Assembly (NCBI GenBank): GCA_934467435.1
Contig: CAKSLR010000002.1
Location: forward strand, 1-42,236
Direction: 5' to 3'
DNA: 42,236 nucleotides
Origin: an uncultured Eubacteriales bacterium
Lineage (GTDB): Bacteria; Bacillota; Clostridia; Oscillospirales; CAG-272
Shown here piece by piece: positions 31,974 to 39,751 of this stretch (positions within the stretch are counted from its first letter, which is position 1; every line of letters begins with the position of its first letter). Position numbers and translations under genes: made by a program. A model generated the notes under the pieces. It had not been told where the DNA came from. It worked only from the letters and a program-made list of their open reading frames with translations, and made no database searches.

Positions 31974-33518
31974 ATGTTATCACGGGTTTATACGGCAGGC
32001 ATCTGCGGGGTGGACGGATTTGAGGTTACGGTGGAATGCAGCGGCTGGGATCGGGTGCCGCGGTTTGAAATCGTGGGGCTGCCCGATCTCTCGGTCAAAG
32101 AAGCCAAAGAGCGGGTGCGTGCCGCCGCCGAGAACAGCGGGCTCGGGTTCCCGCCCCTGGATCTGACCGTGAACCTTGCGCCCGCCGACCGAAAAAAGGA
32201 AGGCTCGTCCTTTGACCTTGCCATCCTCTGTGCCGTGCTGCAATGCGACGGCAAAATCCCCCATGCCCTTTCCCTTTCGGATAAATGTTTTGTAGGGGAA
32301 CTTTCGCTTTCGGGCGAATTGCGCCCCGTGAGCGGGGTGCTGCCCCTTGCCCTTGCCGCGCGGGAAGCGGGCAGGCGGGAAATGTACGTTCCCGCCGAAA
32401 ACGCAGGGGAAGCAGCGGTGGTGGACGGTCTGACGGTTTTTGGGGTGCATAACCTGCGCGAACTGCTTGCCCACCTGACCGGTAAAGAACCGCTTACCCC
32501 CGCTACCTATGACCGCGCGGAATTTTCCGCAGCGGTCGGGCAGTACGCCATCGATTTTGCGGACGTACACGGTCAGGCGCGTGCCAAACGGGCGCTGGAG
32601 ATCGCGGCGGCGGGCGGCCACAACGTTCTGCTCATCGGCCCACCCGGCTCAGGCAAATCCATGCTTGCCAAACGCCTGCCCACCATTCTGCCGGATATGC
32701 GTTTTGAAGAAGCGATTGAAACCACCAAAATCCACTCGGTTGCCGGCATTTTGCACGGCAATCTGGTCACCGAGCGTCCCTTCCGCTCCCCGCACCACAG
32801 CGTCAGCGTACCGGGGCTGATCGGCGGCGGCACCTCACCGCGCCCGGGGGAAATTTCGCTTGCCCACAACGGCGTGCTGTTTCTTGACGAATTGCCCGAG
32901 TTTGCCAAATCCCTGACCGAATCGCTGCGGCAACCGCTGGAGGACGGCGTGGTTTCGGTCACCCGTGCGGCGGCGCGCGTCCGGTTTCCTGCCCATTTTA
33001 TGCTGGTTTGCGCCATGAACCCCTGCCGCTGCGGGTATTTCGGCGCGCCGGGCAAAAAGTGCACCTGCCAGCCGAGCGATGTGCAGAAATATCTCGCCCG
33101 CGTCAGCGGACCGCTGCTTGACCGCATCGACATTCAGATCGAATTGCCACCGGTGACCTTTACCGAGATGAGCAACCGCGAAGAAGAAGGGGAGCGCTCT
33201 GCCGACATCCGCGCGCGGGTGAACGCCGCCCGGCGGCGGGCAAGCGCCCGGGCGCGCGCCGCGGGCTACCCCGCGCTTTACTGCAACGCCGCCATGGGTT
33301 CAGCGGAGATCCGCCGCTTTTGTGGGACCGATGACGAAGGACAGGCATTGCTTGCTGCGGCGTTCGAAAGCCTCGGGCTTTCGGGGCGCGGCTATGATCG
33401 GATTCTGCGGGTCGCCCGCACCATTGCCGACCTTGACGGGGCGGAGACGATCGGCGCCGCTCACATCGGGGAAGCCATTCAGCTCCGTTCCCTGGACCGG
33501 AAGTACTGGAACCGTTGA
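31974..33518 (+). CDS. yifB: YifB/ComM family AAA+ ATPase (Mg-chelatase-like)
   Basis: A 514-residue protein. The N-terminal LonC-like domain (~1-170) shows FEIVGLPDLSVKEAKERVRAA, NLAPADRKKEGSSFDLAI and FVGELSLSGELRPVSGVLP. The AAA+ core has Walker A IGPPGSGKSMLAKRL, PFRSPHHSVS, Walker B LFLDELPEF and the zinc-like loop CAMNPCRCGYFGAPGKKCTC; the C-terminal Mg-chelatase domain ends RVARTIADLDG. ComM of this family is a hexameric helicase aiding branch migration in natural transformation (known in Gammaproteobacteria); the role in Clostridia is less clear. GGAGG precedes the ATG. Confidence 0.94.
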   Translation: MLSRVYTAGICGVDGFEVTVECSGWDRVPRFEIVGLPDLSVKEAKERVRAAAENSGLGFPPLDLTVNLAPADRKKEGSSFDLAILCAVLQCDGKIPHALSLSDKCFVGELSLSGELRPVSGVLPLALAAREAGRREMYVPAENAGEAAVVDGLTVFGVHNLRELLAHLTGKEPLTPATYDRAEFSAAVGQYAIDFADVHGQARAKRALEIAAAGGHNVLLIGPPGSGKSMLAKRLPTILPDMRFEEAIETTKIHSVAGILHGNLVTERPFRSPHHSVSVPGLIGGGTSPRPGEISLAHNGVLFLDELPEFAKSLTESLRQPLEDGVVSVTRAAARVRFPAHFMLVCAMNPCRCGYFGAPGKKCTCQPSDVQKYLARVSGPLLDRIDIQIELPPVTFTEMSNREEEGERSADIRARVNAARRRASARARAAGYPALYCNAAMGSAEIRRFCGTDDEGQALLAAAFESLGLSGRGYDRILRVARTIADLDGAETIGAAHIGEAIQLRSLDRKYWNR

Positions 33519-33536
33519 TTCTTTTCGTAAAAACGA

Positions 33537-33582
33537 CGCCAACCGCTTTGCTAAAAAAACGCAAATCGGTTGGCGTTTTTTG
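33537..33582 (+). terminator. Terminator after yifB
   Basis: CGCCAACCG (33537-33545) pairs with CGGTTGGCG (33567-33575), with TTTGC/GCAAA pairing inside, followed by six T. Confidence 0.85.
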
Positions 33583-33629
33583 CTTTCCCGAAAAACTTTG
33601 TGCAAGATGCACGGAAGGAAAATCCCCGG

Positions 33630-33750
33630 TTTTCCACGTGCCTGTCCTCCCGCCCTGTGGAAAAGTCGGTGGACAATGTGGAAAAACCCATGAAAACGGT
33701 GGTTTCTCCCTGCGGTTTTCCACATTCTCCACAAATCCCATTGTGGAAAA
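33630..33750. other. Cluster of six DnaA-box-like sequences
   Basis: Within 121 bases of a gene-free gap (33583-33834): TTTTCCACG 33630-33638, TGTGGAAAA 33656-33664, TGTGGAAAA 33677-33685, TTTTCCACA 33716-33724, TTCTCCACA 33725-33733, TGTGGAAAA 33742-33750. Four fit the DnaA-box consensus TTWTNCACA exactly and two differ at one base; three point each way. An AT-rich stretch follows to ~33830. The neighbours (yifB, AraC gene) are not dnaA, dnaN or rpmH, so this is not the usual replication origin but may titrate DnaA or control initiation. Confidence 0.68.
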
Positions 33751-33834
33751 CTTTTTCGCCTTTTTCCGCATTTTCTACATTTTTTCCCCTTGACAGAAAA
33801 AAACGCACCGTAAATTTCGCAGTTTTACCGAAAA

Positions 33835-34665
33835 TCAGACCGGCGTTTCACCCAACCGCTTTTGCCGGTACACCACCGGGGAAACGCCGTACGCCGCATG
33901 AAAGCAGCGGCTGAAATAAAACGGATCCTCATACCCCACCCGAACGGCAATCTCCGATACCGGCAGATTGGTGTTGCCGAGCAGGGATGCCGCGTGCAGC
34001 AGGCGCACACGGTTCCGGTACGCGCTCGGGCTTTCCCCGAAACAATCGCGGAAACGGCGGTAAAAATGGCTCTCGCTCATCCCGCACGCCGCGGCATAGC
34101 GGGCGATTTTTTTGTTCCGGTTCCACTCGGCACGAAAGAGTTCCGCCCCGCGGCGAATGGGATAATAACTGTCCTCACGCCCCGGCGCCTCCCCGATCAC
34201 GGCGGCAAGAAAAGAGAAAAATCCTGCCGTGAGGCGCAGATGGTTCCGCGGCATTTCCCACGCGGCGTGGCACAGCGCCTCGGCTGCCGCACGGCAGCCG
34301 CCGCCTGCCCGCACCCGGAACAAATCGGGCAGGCGTACCTCCGTACCCGTGCTGTCATAGAGATCGAAGTTGACCGTGTAACTGTCCGTTTCCCGGTCGC
34401 CGCCCCCCGTAAACCGCACCGTATAGCGGCTGCCGCGCGGCAAAAACAGCAAGTCTCCCCGACGGAAAAGTGCAGTTTTGCCGTCCGAGAACGTATATGC
34501 TGCCCGTATCTCCGACACCACATACACAAAACCGCTCCGCGGGCGCGGCGTTGCCGTGTAGCCGTCATACCCGTCACCGTCCCGCCAGAACTGGCGGTGA
34601 CATTCCACCCCGCGCACCTGTGTTTCCTCCGCCAGCAGTTGTGCGGGAGATAAAATCCGTACCAT
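33835..34665 (-). CDS. AraC family transcriptional regulator
   Basis: A 276-residue regulator. The N-terminal cupin sensor (~1-140) has TPRPRSGFVYVVSEIRAAY, FRRGDLLFLPRGSRYTVRF; the C-terminal DNA-binding domain (~180-270) has KIARYAAACGMSESHFYRRFRDCFGESPSAYRNR and VRVGYEDPFYFSRCFHAAYGVSP. It is divergent from the oxidoreductase-isomerase pair and probably activates it in response to a sugar. Start at MVRILSP with AAAGGAGG seven bases upstream; the longer frame runs over the -10 box. Confidence 0.9.
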   Translation of the reverse strand: MVRILSPAQLLAEETQVRGVECHRQFWRDGDGYDGYTATPRPRSGFVYVVSEIRAAYTFSDGKTALFRRGDLLFLPRGSRYTVRFTGGGDRETDSYTVNFDLYDSTGTEVRLPDLFRVRAGGGCRAAAEALCHAAWEMPRNHLRLTAGFFSFLAAVIGEAPGREDSYYPIRRGAELFRAEWNRNKKIARYAAACGMSESHFYRRFRDCFGESPSAYRNRVRLLHAASLLGNTNLPVSEIAVRVGYEDPFYFSRCFHAAYGVSPVVYRQKRLGETPV

Positions 34666-34686
34666 AGCCCCGCCTCCTTTTTCTTC

Positions 34687-34710
34687 AGTATAGCAGAAAA
34701 GAGCAGAAAA
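34687..34710 (-). promoter_or_regulatory. Direct repeat overlapping the AraC gene promoter
   Basis: AGCAGAAAA occurs at 34692-34700 and 34702-34710, a 10-base period (one helical turn), touching a minus-strand -10 box TATACT (34687-34692). Same-face direct repeats are typical AraC-family sites, so this may be the operator for autoregulation or for the divergent genes. Confidence 0.5.
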
Positions 34711-34787
34711 ATCCATATCAAACCGAAAAAAACATGGCGCTCCGCCCGGCAGTGTGATATGCTGAACAAAAAGGAAGGAGGAATCCC

Positions 34788-36008
34788 ATGGGCTTTTCCA
34801 AACTGCGCGTCGCCCTGATCGGCTGCGGCATGATCAGCGCGGTGTATCTGAAAAATCTGAAGAAACTGGATGTATTCGATTTGGTCGGCTGCTCCGACCT
34901 TCTGCCCGAGCGGGCGCGTACCCGCGCCGAAGAATACGGCATCCGCGCCATGACGAATGAGGAAATTTTCTCCGATCCGTCCATCGACATGGTCATCAAC
35001 ACCACCTATCCCCTGGCGCACTACGAGGTTGCGAGGGCGGCACTGCTGGCGGGCAAGCACGTGTACACCGAAAAAATGATCTGCGAAACCAACGGGCAGG
35101 CACATGAACTGCTCGCGCTCGCGCAGGCGAAGGGACTTTTCTTCGGCGGCGCACCCGACACGTTTCTCGGCGGCGGTATGCAGATGGCGCGGCGGCTGCT
35201 GGACAGCGGCGCGATCGGGGAGCCGACGATGCTGGAGGCATTCCTTGCCCGTTCCTACCGCCACGAGCGGTTTTACACCGGAGCGGAAAAGCGCTTTGCC
35301 TTCTGCCGGCACGGCGGCATTCTGTTCGATATGGGCGCCTATTACCTGACGGGTGCGGTCTTTCTGCTCGGCGCTATCCGGGAGGTGACCGGCTTTACCG
35401 CCATCCGCCGCCCCGACCGCGTGTACGAGAACCCGAACTCCCCGCTCTGCGGCAAGCCCATGACGGTGGAGAGCCCGAACCATGCCACGGGCGCGCTGCG
35501 CTTTGCGGGCGATGTCCTCGGCACCCTGACCATGACATCGGAATGCGGCGGCGGCGCGAACCGCTTTGTCCTTTACGGGACCGACGGTTACATCGACCTC
35601 GGTGACCCGAATCACTATGATGCCACCATCCGTCTGGTCGGCAAGAGCGGCAGGGAAAGCGTCATCGAAACGACCTTCGGTTACACAGGCGACAACTTCC
35701 GCGCCATCGGCGCGGCGGACGCGGCATACGCCATCCTCACGGGGCGCGCGCCCCGGTGCAGCGGCGCGCTTTGCTGCCACGTACTGGAGGCGGCGCTCGG
35801 CATCGCGCAGGCCTCTGCCACGGGTACGGCAGTCCGCCTGACCGGTGAGGTCGGCCGCCCCGCCCCCCTTGCCCCCGGTTATACCGAATACCCGGAACTG
35901 GTGTTCCGTGCCGAAAACGCATCACAGAAGAAAGGAAAAAGCCATGAAACAGATTTCGCTGCAAATGTACACCCTGCGGGAATTTATGAAAACCCCCGCC
36001 GATTTTGA
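34788..36008 (+). CDS. Gfo/Idh/MocA family NAD(P)-dependent sugar oxidoreductase
   Basis: A 406-residue dehydrogenase. The N-terminal Rossmann fold has VALIGCGMISAVYLKNL; the active-site block is GKHVYTEKMICET, with Met where most members have EKP; then GGAPDTFLGGGMQMARRLLDSGAIG, HGGILFDMGAYYLT (the usual catalytic D..H/Y region) and NHATGALRFAGDVLGTL. It likely oxidises or epimerises a sugar or inositol-type substrate. Its last 65 bases overlap the next gene in another frame, so the C-terminal ~21 residues may be poorly constrained. AAGGAGG precedes the ATG. Confidence 0.9.
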   Translation: MGFSKLRVALIGCGMISAVYLKNLKKLDVFDLVGCSDLLPERARTRAEEYGIRAMTNEEIFSDPSIDMVINTTYPLAHYEVARAALLAGKHVYTEKMICETNGQAHELLALAQAKGLFFGGAPDTFLGGGMQMARRLLDSGAIGEPTMLEAFLARSYRHERFYTGAEKRFAFCRHGGILFDMGAYYLTGAVFLLGAIREVTGFTAIRRPDRVYENPNSPLCGKPMTVESPNHATGALRFAGDVLGTLTMTSECGGGANRFVLYGTDGYIDLGDPNHYDATIRLVGKSGRESVIETTFGYTGDNFRAIGAADAAYAILTGRAPRCSGALCCHVLEAALGIAQASATGTAVRLTGEVGRPAPLAPGYTEYPELVFRAENASQKKGKSHETDFAANVHPAGIYENPRRF

Positions 36009-36723
36009 AAATACCCTTGCCCGCGTGGCGGAGATGGGTTACCGCCATGTGCAGATCACGCCGCCCCCCTTCCATACGGGAGAGAGCCTTGCCAAATCGC
36101 TTGCCGCCCACGGACTTGCCGCCGATTCCGCCATCTGCACGGTTGATCGCATCCCCGAAAAAATGGAGGAGATTGTGCGGGATGCGGCAGCGCTCGGCAC
36201 CGATGTGCTGCGCACCGACTCGATCCGGGAAGCGGACCGCGGCAGCGAAGAGGGCTACCACGCCTTTGCCCGCCACCTTAACACCTGCGGCAAACTGCTT
36301 GCCGACCGCGGGCTGCTTCTTATGTACCACTTCCACGCCTTTGAGTTCGTGCGGTTTGCCGACGGGCGGCGGGGCATTGACATCCTGCTCTCCGAAACCG
36401 ACCCCGCAACCGTATTCTTTCAGCCCGATGTGTTCTGGCTGACCGCCGCGGGAACCGAGGCGAGCCGGTCGCTCACCCTGTTCCGCGGGCGGGCAAAATA
36501 CATGCACCTCAAGGACTATGTGATTCTGCCGGGTGCCGAACGGCTGGAGGAGACCCACCCCGCCTCCGCCCCCGTCGGCAGTGGCAACCTGTGCTGGAGC
36601 GAGATCTTCCGTACGGCGGACGAAATGGGCATTGCCAATTTTGTGGCAGAAGACGATATGGGGCAGGGCGACCCCTTTGCCTCCGCTGCGGAAAGCTACC
36701 GCTTTCTTTCCGCCCACCGTTAA
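35944..36723 (+). CDS. Sugar phosphate isomerase/epimerase (xylose isomerase-like TIM barrel)
   Basis: A 259-residue AP-endonuclease-2-type TIM barrel: QISLQMYTLREFM start, MGYRHVQITPP, LLMYHFHAFEFVR with metal-binding Glu/His, TVFFQPDVFWLTAAG, YMHLKDYVILPG and the closing Glu in NFVAEDDMGQGDPF. Members isomerise or dehydrate sugars or inosose and often pair with Gfo/Idh/MocA dehydrogenases, as here. The start ATG with AAAGGAAA lies 65 bases inside the previous gene; an open frame extends farther upstream but lacks a ribosome site. Confidence 0.9.
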   Translation: MKQISLQMYTLREFMKTPADFENTLARVAEMGYRHVQITPPPFHTGESLAKSLAAHGLAADSAICTVDRIPEKMEEIVRDAAALGTDVLRTDSIREADRGSEEGYHAFARHLNTCGKLLADRGLLLMYHFHAFEFVRFADGRRGIDILLSETDPATVFFQPDVFWLTAAGTEASRSLTLFRGRAKYMHLKDYVILPGAERLEETHPASAPVGSGNLCWSEIFRTADEMGIANFVAEDDMGQGDPFASAAESYRFLSAHR

Positions 36724-36763
36724 AAAAGAAACACCGGAACAACCGTCCCGGTGTTTCTTTTTT
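36724..36763 (+). terminator. Terminator after the isomerase gene
   Basis: Fourteen pairs AAAAGAAACACCGG / CCGGTGTTTCTTTT with a ten-base loop and further T; may serve the rubredoxin gene from the other side. Confidence 0.87.
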
Positions 36764-36786
36764 ATGCAGTACAACCTGCGTTTGCC

Positions 36787-36948
36787 TCAGTCAAGGGCTT
36801 CTTCAAAATCTTCCTTGCCGGCACCGCAGAGAGGGCAGGCGAAATCTTCGGGCAAATCTTCAAATGCCGTACCGGGCTCAATGCCGTTTTCGGGATCCCC
36901 GGTCTCTTCATCATACTCCCAGCCGCAAAGGGTGCATACGTACTTCAT
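36787..36948 (-). CDS. Rubredoxin
   Basis: A 53-residue iron protein, shorter than common ORF cut-offs. It reads MKYVCTLCGWEYDEETGDP, then GIEPGTAFEDLPEDFACPLC and GAGKEDFEE. The four Cys of the Fe(SCys)4 site are in CTLC and CPLC; the usual Trp of DWxCP is Phe here. Rubredoxins carry single electrons, often to rubrerythrin or superoxide reductase in anaerobes. AAGGAG lies about 13 bases before the ATG, a long spacing. It has its own promoter behind trxA. Confidence 0.95.
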   Translation of the reverse strand: MKYVCTLCGWEYDEETGDPENGIEPGTAFEDLPEDFACPLCGAGKEDFEEALD

Positions 36949-36986
36949 ACTGTATCTTTTGCTCCTTATTCATGATTTCATTATAC

Positions 36987-37014
36987 AGTATAGCGAATTT
37001 TTTCCGTACGTCAA
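36987..37014 (-). promoter_or_regulatory. Promoter of the rubredoxin gene
   Basis: Minus strand TTGACG (37009-37014), 16-base spacer, TATACT (36987-36992); a second TATAAT overlaps just downstream. Confidence 0.72.
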
Positions 37015-37033
37015 GAGGAAGATGTAAATTTTT

Positions 37034-37351
37034 TTAGGACTTGTCCTCCAAAAGAGCAAGGATGGCATCTTTCGGACGGGCCCCGACCGCATGGGCAACC
37101 ATTTCGCCGTCCTTCACCACCGCCAGCATGGGAATGCTCATCACCCCGAAACGGCGAGCAAGCGCGCCCTCCTCATCCACATTAATCTTTCCGACGCGGA
37201 TATCCGTCCGCTCTTCGCCGATCTCATCTACAAGCGGCGATACCATGCGGCAGGGACCGCACCAATCCGCATAAAAATCGAGCAGCACCGGCACGGGTGA
37301 CGCCGCAACCAGTTCCTCGTAATTCTCTTCCGTGATTTTCAAAACCGCCAT
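37034..37351 (-). CDS. trxA: Thioredoxin
   Basis: A 105-residue thioredoxin with the active site FYADWCGPCRMVSPL (WCGPC near residues 30-34), the buried Asp in LLDFYADW, KINVDEEGALARRFGV and the cis-Pro in SIPMLAVVKDG. It reduces protein disulfides with thioredoxin reductase, which is not in the window. AGGAGG lies close upstream. A six-codon ORF with its own ribosome site precedes it in the leader. Confidence 0.97.
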   Translation of the reverse strand: MAVLKITEENYEELVAASPVPVLLDFYADWCGPCRMVSPLVDEIGEERTDIRVGKINVDEEGALARRFGVMSIPMLAVVKDGEMVAHAVGARPKDAILALLEDKS

Positions 37352-37372
37352 TTTCTTTCTCCTCCTTTTTTC

Positions 37373-37393
37373 CTAGTCTGTCCGCGCGAGCAT
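37373..37393 (-). CDS. Six-codon upstream ORF in the trxA leader
   Basis: On the minus strand GGAGG (37403-37407), nine bases, then ATG CTC GCG CGG ACA GAC TAG (MLARTD). The stop is followed within 13 bases by the AGGAGG of trxA. It may couple or gate trxA translation; a chance ORF is possible. Confidence 0.4.
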   Translation of the reverse strand: MLARTD

Positions 37394-37417
37394 GGTTTGA
37401 TTCCTCCGCGCAGTTTC

Positions 37418-37446
37418 AGTATAGCACGCGGTGCGCCAAATGTCAA
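37418..37446 (-). promoter_or_regulatory. SigA-type promoter of trxA
   Basis: Minus strand TTGACA (37441-37446), 17-base spacer, TATACT (37418-37423). Confidence 0.85.
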
Positions 37447-37474
37447 GCGTGCCGCGCACTGACAGAAAAAGGGC

Positions 37475-37504
37475 TTGACAGAGGCGCTCGCCATGGAGTA
37501 TAAT
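37475..37504 (+). promoter_or_regulatory. SigA-type promoter of the SGNH hydrolase-coaX-panT unit
   Basis: TTGACA (37475-37480), 18-base spacer, TATAAT (37499-37504), 35 bases before the first ATG. Confidence 0.85.
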
Positions 37505-37539
37505 TAAGGAAAAAAACAAAAAGGAGTATCTTTAAAATT

Positions 37540-38205
37540 ATGATATTTGAAGATGGAGACCGACTGTTGTTTGCGGGAGATTCCGTTACCGATATGGGCA
37601 GCCAGAATCCCGTTGGCGAGAACGGCGATGCGCTCGGGCAGGGCTATGTGCGGGAAGTAGACAGCCTGCTTTCCGCCGTGTACCCCGAAGTGCGGGTTCG
37701 CGTGACCAACGCAGGCATCTCGGGCAATACCAGCCGCGACCTGCTTGCACGCTTTGAGCGGGATGTGGTTTCCCTGCACCCCGACTGGCTGAGCATTCTG
37801 ATCGGCGTCAACGATGTGTGGCGCCAGTTTGACACACCCACGCTGCCGAACCGCGCCGTGAGCCCGGAAGAATACCGTGAAAATGTAGAAAACATGCTGC
37901 TTGCCGTCAAGGGGAAGGTGAAGGGCGTGTTCCTTATGACCCCCTATTACATGGAACCGCTCGCGGCGGACGCAATGCGCGCGCGCATGGACGAATACGG
38001 CACCATCTGCCGGGAACTGGCAGAGAAGCACGGCGCGACCCTGATTGACCTGCAAGCCATGTTCAACCGTTACTTTGCCCTGCGGCACTCCTCCTCCATT
38101 GCCTGGGATCGGATTCACCCCAACCGCATCGGGGCGCTGCTCCTTGCGCGGGAGTTCCTCTCGCACACGGGCTTTGATTACCGGCATACGCCGACCCTGC
38201 CCTGA
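37540..38205 (+). CDS. SGNH/GDSL family hydrolase
   Basis: A 221-residue esterase-type protein. Block I FAGDSVTDMG (Ser nucleophile), block II NAGISGNTSRDLL, block III IGVNDVWRQ, block V WDRIHPNRIGALLLA with the Asp-His pair. The set fits the cytoplasmic SGNH group that removes acetyl groups from sugars, among others; substrate unknown, though a sugar ester is plausible given nearby sugar genes. No signal peptide. AAAAGGAG lies ~13 bases upstream of the ATG. Likely cotranscribed with coaX 38 bases on. Confidence 0.9.
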   Translation: MIFEDGDRLLFAGDSVTDMGSQNPVGENGDALGQGYVREVDSLLSAVYPEVRVRVTNAGISGNTSRDLLARFERDVVSLHPDWLSILIGVNDVWRQFDTPTLPNRAVSPEEYRENVENMLLAVKGKVKGVFLMTPYYMEPLAADAMRARMDEYGTICRELAEKHGATLIDLQAMFNRYFALRHSSSIAWDRIHPNRIGALLLAREFLSHTGFDYRHTPTLP

Positions 38206-38243
38206 AGGCAGCACGGAAAAAAACAGGAAACGGAGGGAACCCC

Positions 38244-39017
38244 ATGCTGCTTGCCGTTGACATCGGCAATTCCAACATTCATTTCGGCGTATTTGAAGCG
38301 GACGGTACCCTGCGTGCCGAGGGCAGCATAGCTGCCCGCACGCCCCGCTCGCCCGAGGAATACGCGGTGCTGATGGAGGGAATCCTGCATCTGCACGGCG
38401 TTTCACGCGGGGAGGTGACCGAAGGGATTCTTTCCTCGGTCGTTCCCTCCCTTTCCGCCCCGATCCGGGCTGCCGTGCATCTTCTGTTCGGCGTTCCGCT
38501 ACCCGAAGTGGGCGCCGGCATGAAGACCGGGCTGCGGATTCATGTGGATGACCCCGCCCAACTCGGCGCCGACCTGGTGGCGAATGCCGTTGCCGCCGCC
38601 ACGCTGCTGCCCCCGCCCTTTGCGGTGGTGGATGCCGGCAGCGCCACCACCTTTACCGTGGTGGATGCGGCGGGAACGCTTTGCGGTGTGGTCATTGCAC
38701 CGGGGGTAGGCATGTCGTTCCGCGCCCTGGCAAATGATGCCGCACGGCTGAGCGATGTGCCGCCGCTTCCCCCGCACCGCCTGCTCGGCAAAAACACACG
38801 GGACGCGGTCAGCGCAGGTGTGCTCCGGGGGCACGCCATGATGGTGGACGGCATGCTCTGCGCCATCGCGCAGGAACTGGGGGAAAAGGAGTTGCCCGCC
38901 GCCCTGACCGGCGGTTATGCTGCGGCGCTGCTGCCGCTGTGCGGAAGTACGCTGCGCCACCTGCCCTCCCTCACTCTCGAAGGGCTCTTTGAAATTGCCC
39001 GCAAAAACCGGAAATGA
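38244..39017 (+). CDS. coaX: Type III pantothenate kinase
   Basis: A 257-residue kinase of the ASKHA fold, the first CoA biosynthesis step from pantothenate. Phosphate-1 motif LLAVDIGNSNIHFGVF, SSVVPSL, then GADLVANAVAA with the catalytic Asp, VVDAGSATTFTVVDAAG, GVVIAPGVGMSFRAL and ALTGGYAAAL. Type III enzymes are not inhibited by CoA and need a monovalent cation. GGAGGG precedes the ATG. The next gene encodes a likely pantothenate uptake protein. Confidence 0.96.
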   Translation: MLLAVDIGNSNIHFGVFEADGTLRAEGSIAARTPRSPEEYAVLMEGILHLHGVSRGEVTEGILSSVVPSLSAPIRAAVHLLFGVPLPEVGAGMKTGLRIHVDDPAQLGADLVANAVAAATLLPPPFAVVDAGSATTFTVVDAAGTLCGVVIAPGVGMSFRALANDAARLSDVPPLPPHRLLGKNTRDAVSAGVLRGHAMMVDGMLCAIAQELGEKELPAALTGGYAAALLPLCGSTLRHLPSLTLEGLFEIARKNRK

Positions 39018-39093
39018 CGACCGGAGAACCCGGTCTTCATTATAAAACATTGCGTTGCACCCGCAAGGGGCGACAGCAGAAACGGAGTTATTT

Positions 39094-39708
39094 ATGAAAA
39101 ACGCAAAGACCCGCACGAACCTGGTACAGATGACACAGTTGGCCATACTGATCGCCATTATGCTCCTCCTCGCCTTCACGCCCATCGGCTACTTAAAAGC
39201 CGGCGTCATTGAGATCACCTTTATGGTGCTGCCGGTCGCGATCGGCGCCACCCTGCTCGGCCCTCTCGGGGGCGCCGTTCTCGGCGGTGTTTTCGGGCTG
39301 ACCAGTTTTTTGCAGTGCTTCGGCATATCCCCCTTTGGCACCTTTCTTTTCGGGCTGAATCCTGTTCTCACCTTTCTTACCTGTGTGGTACCGCGAATTC
39401 TCTGCGGGCTTCTGTCGGGACTCTTCTTCCGCCTGCTGCAGAAATGGGACCGGATGCACATTGCCTCCTACTTTTTTGCATCGCTTTCCACGGCGCTGCT
39501 CAACACACTGTTCTTCACGGGGGCGCTGATTCTTTTCTTCTGGCACAACCCCCTCTTTCTTTCCCAAATGACGGAATGGGGCATGCCGCTGGATACGCTG
39601 TGGGTATTTCTTGTTGCCTTTGTCGGGCTGAACGGGCTGGTGGAGGCAATCGCCAACGCCGTTCTCGGCGGTGCAATCGGCAAAGCGCTCTCCCACTTTG
39701 TCCACTGA
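39094..39708 (+). CDS. ECF transporter S component, probably for pantothenate (PanT-like)
   Basis: A 204-residue membrane protein with about six spans: LAILIAIMLLLAFTPIGYL, then EITFMVLPVAIGATLLGPL and AVLGGVFGLTSFLQCFG, TFLFGLNPVLTFLTCVVPRIL, LSTALLNTLFFTGALILFFW, LVAFVGLNGLVEAIANAVLGG. The VLPVAIGA..LGP..GA..G segment is typical of energy-coupling-factor S subunits. Substrate is inferred from coaX 76 bases upstream. The shared EcfAA'T module is not in the window. Start at MKNAKTR with CGGAG; a longer frame has no ribosome site. Confidence 0.87.
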   Translation: MKNAKTRTNLVQMTQLAILIAIMLLLAFTPIGYLKAGVIEITFMVLPVAIGATLLGPLGGAVLGGVFGLTSFLQCFGISPFGTFLFGLNPVLTFLTCVVPRILCGLLSGLFFRLLQKWDRMHIASYFFASLSTALLNTLFFTGALILFFWHNPLFLSQMTEWGMPLDTLWVFLVAFVGLNGLVEAIANAVLGGAIGKALSHFVH

Positions 39709-39719
39709 AAACAAAAATA

Positions 39720-39751
39720 AAAAACGGCTGCGCCGGGCGCAGCCGTTTTTT
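39720..39751. terminator. Bidirectional terminator between the PanT-like gene and trkH
   Basis: A 14-bp stem AAAAACGGCTGCGC / GCGCAGCCGTTTTT with a three-base loop, T-rich on both outgoing strands. Confidence 0.88.

Noticed and set aside
33790..33815. TTGACA on the plus strand after the DnaA-box cluster as a promoter
   Set aside because: No -10 box at 16-18 bases and no plus-strand gene downstream.
33630..33830. Chromosomal replication origin
   Set aside because: DnaA-like boxes and an AT-rich stretch are present, but dnaA, dnaN, rpmH, gyrB or recF are not nearby, so the canonical Bacillota oriC context is missing.
39018..39093. Hairpin GACCGG/CCGGTC (39019-39035) after coaX as a terminator or riboswitch
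   Set aside because: Only six pairs, no T tract and no recognised ligand-binding motif; coaX and the PanT-like gene are probably cotranscribed through it.
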